A stretch of 64,000 nucleotides of DNA from Stenogyne calaminthoides (GCA_037126765.1 JBBCBC010000025.1:11315639-11379638); one strand, 5' to 3'; positions 10,290-23,320 are shown, counted from the stretch's first letter. The notes: generated from the letters alone by a model not told the origin. Made by a program: numbers and translations.

Positions 10290-12192
10290 TCAAACTCTTG
10301 GAACATATCCCAATGGCATTTCCCGCTGATCTTGAGGTACATTGAAGATCTGATATAATTTCCATTTGACATCATTGATCTGCTGTGGATCAGTTATTTG
10401 CGATTTGCTCAAGATGTCAAAGTAGAATCTTTGAAATGCCAATCTGCCGAATGAGCCATCCGCCTTCTTAGTATAGTCCATCACGTCATAATCTTGATGG
10501 GTTATTCTCACGTTTATCTTTCTGGCCTCATTCTCCAGATACTTCAGAAAATCTGGATGCTTGTTCTCCAACCAGTTGAGAAATTCCTCATCTGGTGATT
10601 CTTCTTTTGGCACTAAGTCCAGAACAAATGCATCCAGGAGCCATTCACCTCTGATCTTATTCCATTCCTCGAACCTATCAGTATGAGCAGCGGTTTTAGG
10701 AATGATTTCATCAATTCTTGCTGGCAACTGAGGTTCTGCTCCAGATTTTTCGGCTTGGCCCTTCTTAACCCTCGATCTGTATTTCTTTTTCAAGCCTTCT
10801 GCCTCTGCCATTTTTTCTGCTCTCCTCTCTTCTTCAGCTATCTGTTCTTTGGAGAGTTTCTCTGCCAGTTCTTTATCAGCCTGTATCTGGCTAGCTGTGT
10901 TACTCTTGACTCTCTTAGCCTGAGTGGCTGGTTCAGATCTTGAAGTTCCAACACCTGCTCCTGACCCAACTTCATTGCCTTTGACTTCTCCATCTTTTGA
11001 GAAACTTCATATGCAAACAGATCTAGATGGTCTATTCTTGGCCATAGGATTCAACTGTCTGAATCAGTTCTTCTGTTGTTATGATGAAGTCAGTTGGTTT
11101 CTCAACGTGTCCTTCCCCCTTTTTGGTTTGATCAAAAAGAGCATTGAGGTGGGAAGTCAGAGATCCAAAGCTGACTGATATGGCCTTGTTCGGATCGACC
11201 TTGAGATAAACCTTGAGCTTGAGTAGTTTGATCTTGAATCTTGGAGATCAGCTCAGACTTGGCAGATTCGACGGCAGTGGAGAGGGTAAGAATGAGCTTG
11301 TCAAGTTTTTCTTCAGTCATTTCGAGCTTTTCAGTGACCATCAGAAGAGAAACTTATTGTTGATTAACCTGCACTAACTTGTCGTCAACAGTCTTCTTAA
11401 ATTCAGTAGTCAGGTTGGTCATGGTTTGAGAGAACTGATCTTTGAGTGCTTCAATCTGGGAAATAACAAATTCCCTTTGATCCTTAATTTCTCTGAGGCC
11501 AGCTTGCCTCTGATCAGCGATTGTGATGCCAACTTCATTAACCAACACACCCTCAACTTCTTCCTTCAGCAGATCTTTGAAATAAGATATGATTTCCCTA
11601 AAAGTCGATCGTGGTGATGTGTATTCTTGAGAATACTTTGTATCACTTTGATCGATTCGATTGTTTTGTGCCTCCAGTGGCTGGTCATGAACTGCCGCAC
11701 CAGGCCCAATTTCATCGGTAGCTCCTACATCCTTCACTGGATCATCTTCCTTAGGAGTTTCTTCAACAGTCTCCAGTTCAACCCGTTCATTTATTCCCAG
11801 CTTCCTGTGGATCAGTGCTTTGATCGTCTCAACAGTTATTAGTTCAGCTGGTGATCCAACCTGAGCAGATTTCTTCATGTCGAAATCAAAATCCGCAAAT
11901 GCATCAGCTCCCCCCATCTGCTCAACAATGATCATAAAATCCGAGAAGTTTTTTAAACGGAGATCTCTCCAGGCCAGGATCTCCATCACTTCTTCCCGAA
12001 TAACTGGATGGGCTTCCAACACCGGGTAAAACTCATCAATTTCTCGTTCAATTCTCATCCTGGCCATTTTTCAGGTGATGGTCTTGGACAATCTTGACTC
12101 AGGAATCGAATGTTCAGATCGATCAGGTTCAGGTTGATGAGATGTAGAGTTTTTACGGTGGCGGTGAGTAGTGGGATGTTGGTGATTATTTG
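10290..12192 (-). pseudogene. Envelope-like ORF of element B, C-terminal part
   Basis: Minus-strand blocks at 12067-11354 (237 codons, start MARMRIERE), 11341-11132 and 10811-10290 (173 codons, ending LGYVPRV) continue the ORF that starts at 28070 and is cut by element D at 12193. The first block is acidic and then turns helical; residues about 180-237 with repeated Leu and charged residues look like a coiled coil. The last block contains a Lys/Arg-rich start (KKKYRSRVKKG) and is well conserved in style with the C-terminus of the A and D proteins (FWFYYDVLREW type). Envelope-like proteins of Sireviruses have no proven function. Frame breaks near 11350 and 11130-10811 make it a pseudogene. Confidence 0.7.
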
Positions 12193-13299
12193 TGTTGGTC
12201 GGTGCAAGCAAGTCTTCTTGCGTGTATGGGGAAATACTGCGTGTTCGATATTTTTAAAACTTTTTTCTTTCTTGAGGTCGGCTCGGGTCGGGTTGTCTGA
12301 TGATTTGGTCTGAAGCACAAATCGCTCTGAGTCAAAGTCTCTACGAGAGCGGTGATCTGAGCTACTTTCGGATACCTCGAGATAATCCCAAGTGATCACG
12401 AGTTTTCGGAGATCTGAGTTGCTTGGATCGGATAACTAACTTCTTGAACCCTTTGGTAAATAGTACTCGGATTCGGAATGTTTGGTAAGTTTATATGTTT
12501 TAATGCTTTTCTTTGAAAACCTTCCTTTTAATGGAATAGTGGTTGCCCTGGAATGGTTGGCCCTAAGTTTATACTCGTTTTAATGCTTTTGCTGAAAACC
12601 TTCCTTTTAATGGAATAGTGGTTAGGCTGTGATTCAATTCAGATGCAACTTCAGTGGATTGAGTCCAACTAAATGTCAGTGAAAATATGCTTTCAAAATA
12701 TATGCAACAGTTAAGCAAAGTAAAAGCGAAAGCAAAAAGAACACAACAAGTTATAGTGGTTCGAGAGACTCAAGCTCCTACGTCCCTCTCTACGATCTCT
12801 TGAGAGAAATTCACTAATCACTTCCTAAGGCTTTCTGACTACCTCTGTAGTTTACTAACCTTTCTAATTTTGAGCTTTCTGACTACCTCTGTAGTTTACT
12901 AACTCAAAATTCACACAAGCTTTCTGTCTATCCAAGATAGATTACTCACTTCTTCTCTAGAGCTTTCTGACTACCTCAATGTAGTTTACTAACTCTTTAC
13001 AACTCCAATCTCACCAACAATCACACTAAAACTACCTTACAAAGGGTTTGGGGTTTCTTGGTTGGTTTCAACTAGGATGAGATATCCTTTACAATAAAGA
13101 ACAATCAAAGGCTAGGATATCTCGACTTCGACTTTGGATATATCTTATCAAGCTAGGCTTAGTGGAATGAGCTCTCTTCGATTTAAAGCACTTGGGAAAT
13201 TCTTGGTTTTTCGAGGTGCTTCAACTTCTAATAATTAGTTTGAGCTCTTGAGTTGCTTACAAATTTTTAAAGTAACCTTACAATGTTGAGGGTCACAAG

Positions 13300-13307
13300 T
13301 ATTTATA
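13300..13307 (-). promoter_or_regulatory. Putative TATA box in D 3' LTR
   Basis: The minus strand reads TATAAATA, matched at 25826-25819 in the 5' LTR and at equal depth in the LTRs of A and the solo LTR. Confidence 0.5.
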
Positions 13308-13835
13308 AGCATACACCAAGGTCACTCTTGAAAAACTATCCGTTGGAAGAGATAGCTTTTTGAGTTTCCTCTTATGGTGTGTGATGAACGGCTATATTTA
13401 GAGTTTGAGACTCCCTAGCACGTTTTAGGCAATAGCCTTTCATGTAGCCGGTCAACACTTTTTTCGATGCGGAACTTTGTACTTGACATCTTTTGGTGAC
13501 TTTATTCTTTGTTAGTGTCGATAATGTGCGATCTTTGTCTTCTTCTTTTTGACTTTTGTCTCCAGTTAAAGGTAGACAACTTCAACGGCTTTTTTTGGTT
13601 ACATTCTCTGAGTGATATAACCTTAACAACACTTTGTCTTAGTTCCTTTTGTCTGCATTTGAATGTCTTAGGCAATATCTATTTTTCTAAGGAATCGCGT
13701 TTTTTTTTCAGTATTGCATCCTTCAGATAGATATTTTGATTGCCGGAACATTGGGTTTATCTTGAGCATTGATACATTCTTGAGTCTTGATAATTCTTTG
13801 TGCCTTGATATCCTTAAATCTTCGATCTTGGTCTT

Positions 13836-13925
13836 ACGTCTTACGTGTCTTGAGTCTTACGTGTCTTGAGGTCTTTTGAGTCTTGAGTCTTGAGGTCTTC
13901 GAGTCTTGAGTCTTACGAGTCTTCA
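13836..13925 (-). repeat. LTR minisatellite of CTTGAGT units (D 3' LTR)
   Basis: Tandem units of about 10 bases around GTCTTGAGTC. On the minus strand they read GACTCAAGAC, the CAG-less form of the GACTCAGAAGAC units in element A's 5' LTR. Confidence 0.75.
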
Positions 13926-14273
13926 CAGATATCTTGGTGATATCTTGAGTCTTAATCTTTGAGTCTCTCAGTTTCATACTGAGTCTTCAATTTCTCAGTT
14001 TCTCACTGAGTCTTTAGTTTCTTTGTTTCTTCTTTGAAACTTGAAACTTCGGTTTTCATCTTTGAAACCCGGTTTCTTGAAACTTCTTGAGTCTTGAGAA
14101 CTATCGAGAATCTAACTTTGATCTATATCTGGCGATTATTCATTTTGCAGATAACATCCTGAATACTCTAAAACTGAATCCTGACTCAACTATCAAGATT
14201 ATTCTGAACATGTCATACTCAGGGGTTTTGAGATCTAATCAAAATCAACCTTTATTAAATTCCTCTCCCAACA

Positions 14274-14287
14274 ATTTCCCCCTTTTT
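14274..14287 (-). other. Polypurine tract of element D
   Basis: AAAAAGGGGGAAAT on the minus strand, directly beside the 3' LTR. Confidence 0.85.
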
Positions 14288-14699
14288 GATGATGGCAAAA
14301 CCTATCTTGTTACAAAATACTTAACCTATACTCAGGTTTCAGTTTTCCTATTACAAGATTGGTTATAACTTCCAACAATTTTCATACATAATGAGTCTCT
14401 CAACAATTAATCTCCCAACAATTTCTTCAGAAATGAATCTCTCAAAGGATTCATCACCAAACAATTAATCACTCAATAATTAATTTCAGAGACAACATTT
14501 AGGCATATCAAAAGTAAAAGACATGTAAATAAGATAATGAGATATTATCTTTTGAGCATAAATGATAAGGTTTCATTGATGATTGGTAGACAGTTACAAG
14601 TTACAATGAATCTTATCTGAAAAACAAAATCAAAAAGACAAAAAGATAAAGGATTACATGAATCTTAGAGTTTTCATCTTGATCTTCTTTTGCTCTTAC
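14288..14699 (-). other. Non-coding 3' region of element D with LTR-edge-like repeats
   Basis: No ORF of the element. Copies of AATTGTTGGGAGA-like and AATTGTTGAGAGA-like strings (minus strand) occur near 14425-14370, resembling the junction between polypurine tract and LTR. The same feature is clearer in element A at 56856-56954. Confidence 0.6.
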
Positions 14700-17356
14700 G
14701 CTCTGGCTCTTCAAATACGATCTTCCACCTCATCGTGAGCACTTGAGGTTGAACATTCCATAATATCTTCTTTTCAGTGCATCTCTTTCTTTAATGATAT
14801 CAGGATTGTTCCCTGTCAGGCCCAACTGAATGGCGTACTGAGAGATTTCTTGAGCAATGGCTTTCTCATTCACCTGACCATTCTCGACTGGGGAGGAGAA
14901 TGCAGTATGGACGAGGCGGTTATCTGCACCTTTCCTTCATCATAAGATTTATCCGACCTTGAAGATATTTAGGATAGAAGGTCGGGGAGATAGTCGATGA
15001 AAGCCTCATTGGGATCTGAGCTCTCCCTCTCCATTCTCTCAGCACATCATAATAGAACCAAAAAGTTCTCTTAATTTCTTCCCATGCATCGTTGAGCTGG
15101 ACTGGCATCCATTTGTCAACATGCGGCCATTTCTGTGCTTTCGTGTTCCCTCTCCTCTTGCTTGCAAATCTTTTGAAACCACTCCTTCTTTTATGCTCTT
15201 CTTTCATCTTCTTTTTGATCACGGGCACACCAGAAATAGAAGCAGTAGTTTTCTTTGCTTGTTCAATTTGGAGTGTTTTTAGAGCACTTCTTTTATTGAA
15301 GATCTTCTTCTGTGGCTCAACCTCAGATTCTTCAATATCCTGAATCAGCTTTCTCTGAACTGGCTTAGAAGCCTTTGCTCTTTTGCCCTCAGGCTCTTCC
15401 ATCGCCACAGCCTTTCTTTTGATGGGCAAATCTGCACCAGCTTGGCTTGTACCAATTCTTCCTCTACCACTCAGTTTCTCTATAGCAACTTCTTGCATTG
15501 TTTCTCCTGAAACACGAATGTTGGTAGCTTCTCCACCTTCTTAAACTTCGGTTTCGGTGGCCTCTATTTCCTTCATAGCCCGACAACGATTTTCTTTTCA
15601 AACTTCTTTGATAGTCTTGCCTTTGAGTTTGATCGATAACTTTTACGAGATCGGCTCGGGTCTTTCCCCCTTCTTGGATCCATACTATGGTAGAAGCCTG
15701 GAGAGTGCTGTGTCCATATGATATTGCTCTTTACTGACACTCCGCACCTCCCCTGCCAACTAATCATGCTCCTCCTCGACCCTTCTAAGGTGGTTCTTGC
15801 TTGGCTTGAGAATTCTTGAACAGAGATGAGCAAATTGGCTAGAGAGAGCTTCCTTGAACATATCTGTCAGCATTCTTTACCAGCATCTCATTCTTCTCTG
15901 CCAATTTAGCTTCTAGAATTTTAATGCGCTCACGATGCTTACCTTGACTCTTCTTTAAGCTTCGGCCTTGACCCCTCCATCTTCTCTTCTAATTTTCCTT
16001 CCATGGAGGTCAGCTTCTCTGTCATAGAGTTCTGAAGTTGCACCAGTTCTGAAGAAGAACTCAAGCCTTCAATCTTCTGAGTTTGGCTGGCCAATACCTC
16101 CTCCATCTGAGCAACTTTGTTCAGGATTGGCTCAACCTTCTCCAACTTCTCCATCTTTGGGGTGAGATCAATCTCGGGAGCATATCGATTTCTTTGTGTC
16201 TCGAAATTTGTTTGTTCATCTGAGTCTCGGTCGAACACGAGCTTGATACGAACTAGGGTTTCACCCTGAGCTTGGGTGTCCACCTGAGCCTCAGTCTGCA
16301 TATCAGACATTACAGATTTAAAGATAAGTACTTCAGTAATCCTGGCATAATTGTTAATAGTGCCAAAAGTTACTGAAAGGCTAACTTGATCGAGGATGTT
16401 CGGCCGATCTTTTTCAGCATCAGTTGAGTCTTTCTACTTCTGAGATTGACTCTCATCATCCCCTTGTTGGTCCCCATCATGAGATTTATCTTTGGAGCTC
16501 AGGGCACCAACTTCAGTATTCCTCCTCTTAGCCACTTTCATCTTAACTAGCTCATCAAAGTCTGAGATTTTCATCCTGAGCTTAGTTTTTCTGAATCCTG
16601 AGAATTTAGTGAGAAAAGTTGTTTCCTCGTTCCACCAGTCTTCGCCTCTGAATGAAGCTATGTTGAGCATCTCCGGAAGAGTCTGGTTGAGGATGAAGAC
16701 CGTTGACCTCAATCTGAAGAAGATGTCTTGGAGGTCAGGGAATGAGCTCAGCTCAGGGTAGCGGTCAAGTATGAACCGTTCCCCCTTGCTTCGCCATTCG
16801 GTCTCTTCAGCTTTACCCTTATTGAGCATCGGGCTCTCAGGTTCAGTGGAAAGATCTGCTGAAGGATCAAGCAATAAATCACTAAGGAGCTCATCAAAAT
16901 TCATCGGCTCCTGAGGCTCAGCAAATTCTGAGGTTTGGGCAGGCAACTCCTAAGTCTGAATATGACTTGGTTCTGAGGTCTGAGCTGGCGCCTCCTCAGT
17001 GGGAATCTGTGATTGCTCTGAGGTCTGAGTGGGCATTTCCTCAGCAGGAATCTGAGCATCTTCTGCGGTCTGAGCCGCCACTTCCTCAGAGGGAATCTGA
17101 ACATTCTTTGAGGTCTGAGGTCCTTGGAATATTTCTTGAGAGAACTTATCAGAACTAAGCGACGTCTCAAGAACCTCAGAGAAGACTTGCTCCTCAGTTT
17201 GATCCTGTGCCTTTGAGATAGCCTGAGCCAATACATGTAAAGGCGATTTCTAAGCAGTTTGGCTCTCAGGCTAAATCTCCTCAGTATCACTCTCCTCCTC
17301 ATCATTAGTGAGAACCACCATTCTCTTGCGCTTTGGAGCGAGGGTCTTTTGCTTCT
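14700..17356 (-). pseudogene. Envelope-like ORF of element D, middle and C-terminal parts
   Basis: Continues the ORF starting at 18262. Minus-strand blocks in different frames are 17231-16950 (acidic Gln/Glu/Thr/Pro repeats, PAQTSE and PTQTSE motifs), 16946-16434 (170 codons), 16310-15939 (coiled-coil-like, QMEEVLASQTQKIE), 15833-15573 and 15498-14920 (Lys/Arg-rich, a likely nuclear-localisation-type run KRKAVAMEEPEGKRAKA, then FWFYYDVLREW). The homologous blocks in A are at 40528-42254 and 55912-56626. The PAQTSE-type region is a roughly 11-15 residue tandem repeat. Several breaks coincide with CAG-poor patches (for example 16150-16270), so part of the damage may be sequence error. Confidence 0.7.
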
Positions 17357-18262
17357 TCAATTTTTCACCCTGCTCTTTCTTGGCTTCCAACAAAACCTTC
17401 CCCCGGCTTGTTGGGTTTCTTCAGCAGCAGCAGCAATTGGTGATTCCACTTTCTTCTCTTTCTTCCCTTTGATGGTCCTCTTTGCAGCAATGGACTTGAA
17501 CATTACTTTGGACTTAGGGAAAGGAGTAGAGTTGGCAAAGATGTCCTCCTCCTCTCGGCATATCTCCAAAATGAAAGCAATTTTGGTGGTGTGGAGGATC
17601 TTGCCTTTGATCGATATAGTGCCATCCTCCTTTTTTATGACCTTGGCTTGCTCACTCACCACCTTGATCAGATACTTTAGCCAGTTGAAATCCTTGGTGG
17701 GTGAGTCCTCAATTGCCGCCATCAGTCGGAGTTTGGGAGTGCTAATCTGCTCAAAGCTCCCAGATCGACTCATTATACACTTGCTCACTATATCCATCAA
17801 TACTCTGTATTTAGGCTTTAAATGCCTCTTATGTAAGGTCGCCTCAAACTTAACAGGATTCTCAACTATCCTATTAAGATACTCTTGCTCTCGACCTAAC
17901 ATATACACAGAGGGATCATCTCCCCTATCGCACAACTCAAAAACGTCGTTCAAATTCTTGGGAATAATATACAATTCTCGAACAAAATCTACAAACATTA
18001 AAGAATGCTCAAGATGCGAAACAGAAATCTTGGACTCTATAAAATCATCCTCATCTATTTCCATATTAGCGACGAACTCTATTACCTCACGAGTATACTC
18101 CGCCTCCGGTCGGTTTGCGACTATATTCGTAAGTTTTGCTAGACGAATCAAATGGAGCGCCTCTTCTTCATGCTTGGCATTTGAAGTACTCTCCAGAGAA
18201 ACCACGTACTCATACCATGGCTTATTTGTTTTGGCCAATCTTTCAAAAATGGTAGGAGTCAT
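17357..18262 (-). pseudogene. Envelope-like ORF of element D, N-terminal part
   Basis: The ORF begins MTPTIFERLA at ATG 18262-18260, in a good context and matching the start MTLSIFDRLA of element A (39396). It runs 302 codons to 17357. It contains a helical, charged domain (LHLIRLAKLTNIVANRPEAEY, residues about 35-55) and an internal block (KYRVLMDIVSKCIMSRSGSFEQIS) that recurs in style in B's protein (KYRLLFGILSKTIMGISFSPDG). No convincing signal peptide at the start. Such proteins follow pol in Sireviruses and are called envelope-like on position and occasional membrane segments, without proof of function. A TATA-like box lies 134 bases upstream. Confidence 0.75.
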
Positions 18263-18395
18263 TTTGGGAATATTTGAGATTAGGGTTTGAGCGATGGAGC
18301 TTTTTCTGGGTAAAGGGAATTTTGCTTTGCAGAGGATTTTGGGAAGACGAAGGTTCAAGGGTTTTAATAAAATGGCTTTGAATGGCTTCCAAGAG

Positions 18396-18406
18396 AATAT
18401 ATAGAT
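18396..18406 (-). promoter_or_regulatory. Possible internal promoter for D's envelope-like ORF
   Basis: On the minus strand ATCTATATATT lies 134 bases before the ATG, and the same box lies 135 bases before the ATG of element A (39260-39269). CT-rich sequence with CCCTAA follows, as in plant leaders. Confidence 0.5.
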
Positions 18407-18863
18407 TGAATTCTTGGGAAGTCGTGTGATTAAAAACAACGGTTAAGATTAATCACGACTTAATCGGGTATGCGAAAGGACGATCCTCCGAAAAGTAAGC
18501 ATCCATTTTAACCTCATTGGTTAATAAATGCAATAGAGCATTTAATGACTGTTGACCTTCTTTGGAATTTCAAAGATCCCGCCAAAAAAATTCTTCAGGT
18601 GTTTTGTATTTATTGCAAATGATTACTGAGTTTCACTTAAGCAATAAATGAGTCGCATGAGTCATTACTTCTTCAGACTGATTTTCCTCTATTAGTCTTA
18701 CTGAGTATTGACCTTGATAAAATGTCGATTATGATCTTGAGTCTTGACCTTCAAACATACCCGAGTTTCGAGACTCGAAGTATTTCAATTTTATCCTGAG
18801 TTTATCAGTAGAAATCTGAGAAAACTTCATGCATCTGAAAACCTTCAATTTTTCAGATTTACT
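18407..18863 (-). other. Spacer between pol and envelope-like ORF (element D)
   Basis: No ORF. Its homologue in A is 38787-39259. It contains an AAATGCAATAGAGCATTTAATG-type string near 18525 found also in A, and would be the upstream region of the putative internal promoter. Confidence 0.5.
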
Positions 18864-21800
18864 CTATACACCTGGATCTAACATCCCTAATTCAACTGAT
18901 AGTTCCTGAAATCTTGATTCAGCCAAAGGTTTAGTCAAGATATCAACTCTCTGCTTATCAGTATGAATTTTCTCCATCCTGATGTCCTTTTTCTTGACAT
19001 GATCTCTCGATGAAGTGATGTCGATATCCACATGCTTGCATCGGTGTGCAATCGGATTTTGTGAAATAGCAATGGCACTATTATTATCACAAAATATTGG
19101 TACTTCATTGGCTACAACTTTATAATCTCTTAATTGTGTATGCGAGGCGAAAGAATAAAACACAATGACTTCTGTGACCATGTATTGACTTGATAATCTT
19201 GGTTTACTCTTGAGGTGCATTTTCTTCGAAAACTAAGATATCAACTTACTTCCAAGAAATTGACAAGTTCCTGTAGTGGACTTCCTGTCAATTCTACAAC
19301 CTCCATGTCGACATCTCGAGTAACGGTTAATTCAAGGTTATCATCAGCTGGATACCACAATCCTTTATTCACTGTGCCCTTAAGATACTTCAGTATCTTT
19401 TTGGCATCCTCCATGTGACTAGCCTTAGGATTAGCTTGGTATCTTGCATATATCAACGGTAATGTTATATCCGGCCTACTTTCTTTGTGAGATAGAGCAA
19501 TGATCAATGATTCCTCTATAATCGGTATGACTTTCTGATTTACCTTCAGAATCAAGATCCATCTTGTAGTTAGTATTCATAGGAATCCTAACTGCATTGC
19601 AATTTTGTACACCATATTTGGCAATCAGATCTCTGGTGTACTTTGCCTGGTTGATGAAGATTCCTTCCTTTGATTGTTTCACTTGAAGACCTAGAAAGAA
19701 ATTCATCTCCCCATCATAGACATCTCAAATTTGCCTTTCATCGATTGTAGAGAACTTTTCACACAACCGATGATTTGGGGATCAAAAATGATGTCATCAA
19801 CATATATCTCTGAACTAGTAAGATATCTTCCCCATCTTCTATCTGAACAAGGTTCTATCATGAGTTCCTTTGACAAAACCGTGGTGATGAAAGCGAGAAA
19901 GAGTATCATACCATGCTCTTGGCGCTTGCTTAAGACCATACAAGGCTTTTTCTAAGCACGTAAACTTGGTCATTCATGCGAAACCGGGGAGGTTGTTCCA
20001 CATAAACCTCTTCTTTAAGCACACCGATTCAGAAATGCACTTTTCACATCCATTTGATAGATGTGAACTTCATGTGGGCGGCATATGCAAGAAACAATCG
20101 ATGGCTTCTAGTCTTTGCAACAGTGCAAAGGTTTCATCATAATCAAGCCTTCTTCTTGGGAATAACCTTGTGCAACTAGCCTTACCTTGTTTCTTACAAT
20201 GTTGTTGTTCTCATCTCTTTTATTCTTAAATACCCACTTGGTTCCAATAACATTGTGCCTTTCAGGCCTATCCACTAGCTCCCATACTTCATTTCTTGAG
20301 AATTGATTCAGCTTATCTTGCATAGCAGTAATCCAATGAGAATCTTGTAGAGCTTCTTCAATCTCAGTAGGCTCTTTCTCTGATAGGAAGAAGCAGAATA
20401 GTGTGCACTCTCACCATGGAACCTTCTTGTTTTGACACCTTCAAATAGATCACCCACAATCTGACTTGTAGGATGACTATCTAAACATCTTCTTCTAGAT
20501 GTTCCCCCTTCAATAGCATCCTCAACATTTGAAATGATAGGTTCAGTTAGTTCAATAAACTCAGGGAACAACAAAAAAGGAGAAAGGGAATCATCTTCCT
20601 CGGGGGAAATTCTATTCAGAACATTGTCAGAGACATTTGTTCCCCCTTTGGTTGATAGATTCGAGAATTTGCCTCATTTGTGACCACATCTTCATTGGCA
20701 TCACATACACAGTGCGAAGGCTGGGTGTCTGTTGATTGGTCACCTTTGGTGTGTTGGCTTTCTGAGTCTCACCATCACGAGTTCCATCTGAACTTCTTTA
20801 TACGAGTCTGAGTCACTCCAATCATAGCTAGTAGTGAGACTTCTTCTTTTCGAGTTCGATTGATGATTTGTCATTCTTTTTCAGGCTTATTCTGGTGATC
20901 CTCTTGGTCAATTCTTCTGCATCATGTTCCTGTTTCTTCTGAACACAAGTAGATTCATCAAAAAACAACATGAGGTGTTTCCTCCACAATAAGAGTCCTA
21001 CAGTTGTAAACTCTGAAAGCTTTACCGACTTCAGAATATCCTAAGAATATTCCTTCATCAGCTTTGCTATCAAATGTCTTCAACTGATCTTTACCATTAT
21101 TGTGTATGAAACACTTGCAACCAAACACACGAAAGAAAGAAACAAGAGGCTTCCTTTCATTCCAAAGCTCGTAGGGTGTTTTGCCTTGACTCTTAGTCAG
21201 CATGGATCTCTTTTGAGAATAGCATGCAGTGTTGACAGCTTCAGCCCAAAATCTTTTAGGAATATCAGCTTCAGCTATCATTGTTCTTGCAGCTTATTTT
21301 AGAGTCATGTTCCTTCTTTCAGCAACACCATTTTGTTGAGGGGTCCTTGCAGTTCATGTTTCATGAGTAATTCCACTTCCTGCACAATAATCAGATATAA
21401 TATGGTTTATAAATTCAGTTCCCTTGTCAGATCTGATTTTGACCACACTCAGATTTTTCTCAATACTGAGCCTTTTCAGTAACTCAGGCAGTTTTATCTG
21501 AGTCTCTTTCTTACTGAGTAAGAATATGACCCAAGTATATTTTGAGTAGTCATCCACTACTACTAGTGTGTATTTCCTGCCATTAGTGCTCACTGGTGTT
21601 ATTGGACCAAAAAGATCCATATGCAACAACTGAAGTATTCTTTCAGTAGAAACATCTACTTTGCTTTTAAATGATGCTCTAATTTGTTTTTCTTTTTGGC
21701 ACGCATCACAAATATGTTCCTTACTGAACACTTCATTAGGAAACCCTCTCACAAGAGCTAATCTTGCAAGCTTATTCAGGGTTTTGAAATTCAGGTGATT

Positions 21801-21947
21801 CATTCTTTTATGCCATAACCAACTGGTATCTGTGGAACTTTTTGCAACCAAACATGTATCTTTAGGAGTTGAACTCCAATCAACAAGATACACATTTCCT
21901 TTTCTAGTACCAGTCAGTAATATTTTCTGTGAGATATCAACTTTCAC
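18864..21947 (-). pseudogene. pol of element D: integrase, reverse transcriptase, RNase H (broken)
   Basis: Blocks on the minus strand: 21947-21354 holds the pre-integrase zinc motif (HKRMNHLN, CDACQKEKQ) and integrase core with catalytic D in LLHMDLFGP and second D in RSDKGTEF; the glutamate motif QQNGVAERRN follows a TGA stop, and a TAA stop lies near 21298. 21281-20958 is the integrase C-part. 20323-20108 starts the RT (NEVWELVD, GTKWVFKNK). 19939-19703 has the RT catalytic YVDDIIF. 19706-19241 carries the RT end and degraded RNase H (the GYSDxDYGG motif is lost in a CAG-poor patch). 19220-18864 is the C-terminus ending LGMLDPGV. At least two stops and several frameshifts make it inactive. 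Confidence 0.9.
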
Positions 21948-23320
21948 ATAACATAAGTTCTTAGAGAACTCAACATTAAATCCCTTATCCGCAAAATTGG
22001 CTTATTGAAAGCAAATTATGCTTCAATCAGATACATATGAAACACCATGGATATGGCGGAGTCGATTTCCAAAGTTCCATATCCTTGATCATCCCTTGAT
22101 CTGTCTGTCATATGTCTTGAGCATCCTTTGTCAAGATACCATCTGTGAGGGGCCTTTTCATCTCTGCTCATCAGTCTTTATGTGATCTTTAATCGCTTTC
22201 GGTGCCCTTGTTTTTCTGAAAAAGCAGATCAATTCTTAGTACCCAATTTGTGTAGGGTCCTACAAGGTTAATTTGTACCTTTCGGAATCCAAATCTGCTG
22301 ACAACTCTAATCACTTTAGAGTGGGTGATCATCTTCCATAAACATCTACATACACATTTACTACTCACGGGTGCCTTAGTAGTTTCGCGTGTATGAGTGC
22401 TTTAGCCTTAGCATGAACATGAGCCTTAGTGTTTTTCTTTGGTATAGGCCTTTTGTTCGATTCTTTGGCTTCTATCGCGGCCGGTCTGAATCTTTGTTGA
22501 CTCGAGGTTGGGTAACCTTTACCCTTAGGCAAGTGGGGTTCGGGTTACTGTCTTTGAAATTTGGGTCTTTTCGATTATCTTGAGGACTTGGTCTCTTGAT
22601 TGAGAATGTCTATCTTTGAGTGTTTCTCTTCGAAGATTCCTCGATGGTTTGATGTAGATCCTTTCGGGTTTGCATTCTTAGCCTAAGGCTTGAAGTACTT
22701 GCTGAAATTTTTCCTCTTTTGAGTGCTCGGGTTTTCTAGCCTTCACCGAGGTTTGGGCTTTCTTACGATCATTGAGTTTTACTTGAACCATAGGTCCTTT
22801 TCCTTGTCTAACACCTTGGGCATTTCTTGATTTGAAGTGTAGGTGCATTTGATTTAACAAAGATTGTCTTCTTGCTACTTGATGCGGCATTGGATGACCT
22901 TGTGAGGTTCCCCACTGGAATGTATCCCAATCCAGATTTTATAGTGGCGGTCTCGATAACTCTGAATTTCATCTATCACTTTAGATCACGATTATTCAAT
23001 AGAGTTAGCTTCTTCTCGCGCACTATCCTCACATTTTCTGTAGAGTTTCATGCTTCTCGGAGAGGTCATTGAACTTAGTTACGATCAATTTGAATCTCTT
23101 GATTGGATTTTTCTAGCTTTTTGATTAGGGTTACTATCAACTTCTCTTTCTCTCGAGAGTTGTACTTTGAGAACATCCAGTTCATCAAGTAGCTCCCATT
23201 AATTGAGAAGTGATTTGATATTGCTAGAAGTCTTTCCACTTAAGATTTTGACCTTGAGTTCCTTTATTACGCTCTTGAGTTTCATTTAGCGAGTTCTTGT
23301 AAAAGCGGCATAGTCCTTCA
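21948..23320 (-). pseudogene. gag-pol spacer and protease of element D (heavily frameshifted)
   Basis: Homologous to 37413-38494 of element A. The only block I can read well is the C-part of the spacer near 22200-22900 (KGPMVQVKLNDRKKAQTSVKARKPE) and the protease site near 22135, which reads WYLDKGCSRHMTD where Sirevirus proteases have D-S-G; B keeps DSG. The AAA codon replaces the expected AGT/AGC exactly where a CAG triplet would stand. The stretch is rich in CGA/TCG words and has almost no long ORF. Confidence 0.65.

Larger units (their letters stand above)
12193..14273 (-). repeat. 3' LTR of element D
   Basis: Plus-strand ends are TGTTGGTCGG and CTCCCAACA. It matches 24755-26798 over its length, but 12193-12480 and parts of 13440-14100 lack the CAG/CTG words that the 5' LTR carries at the same places. 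TATA box at 13300-13307 on the minus strand. Confidence 0.9.

Noticed and set aside
17259..18290. Long plus-strand frame of 343 codons
   Set aside because: It is the shadow of the minus-strand envelope-like ORF, whose homologue in A is on its own sense strand.
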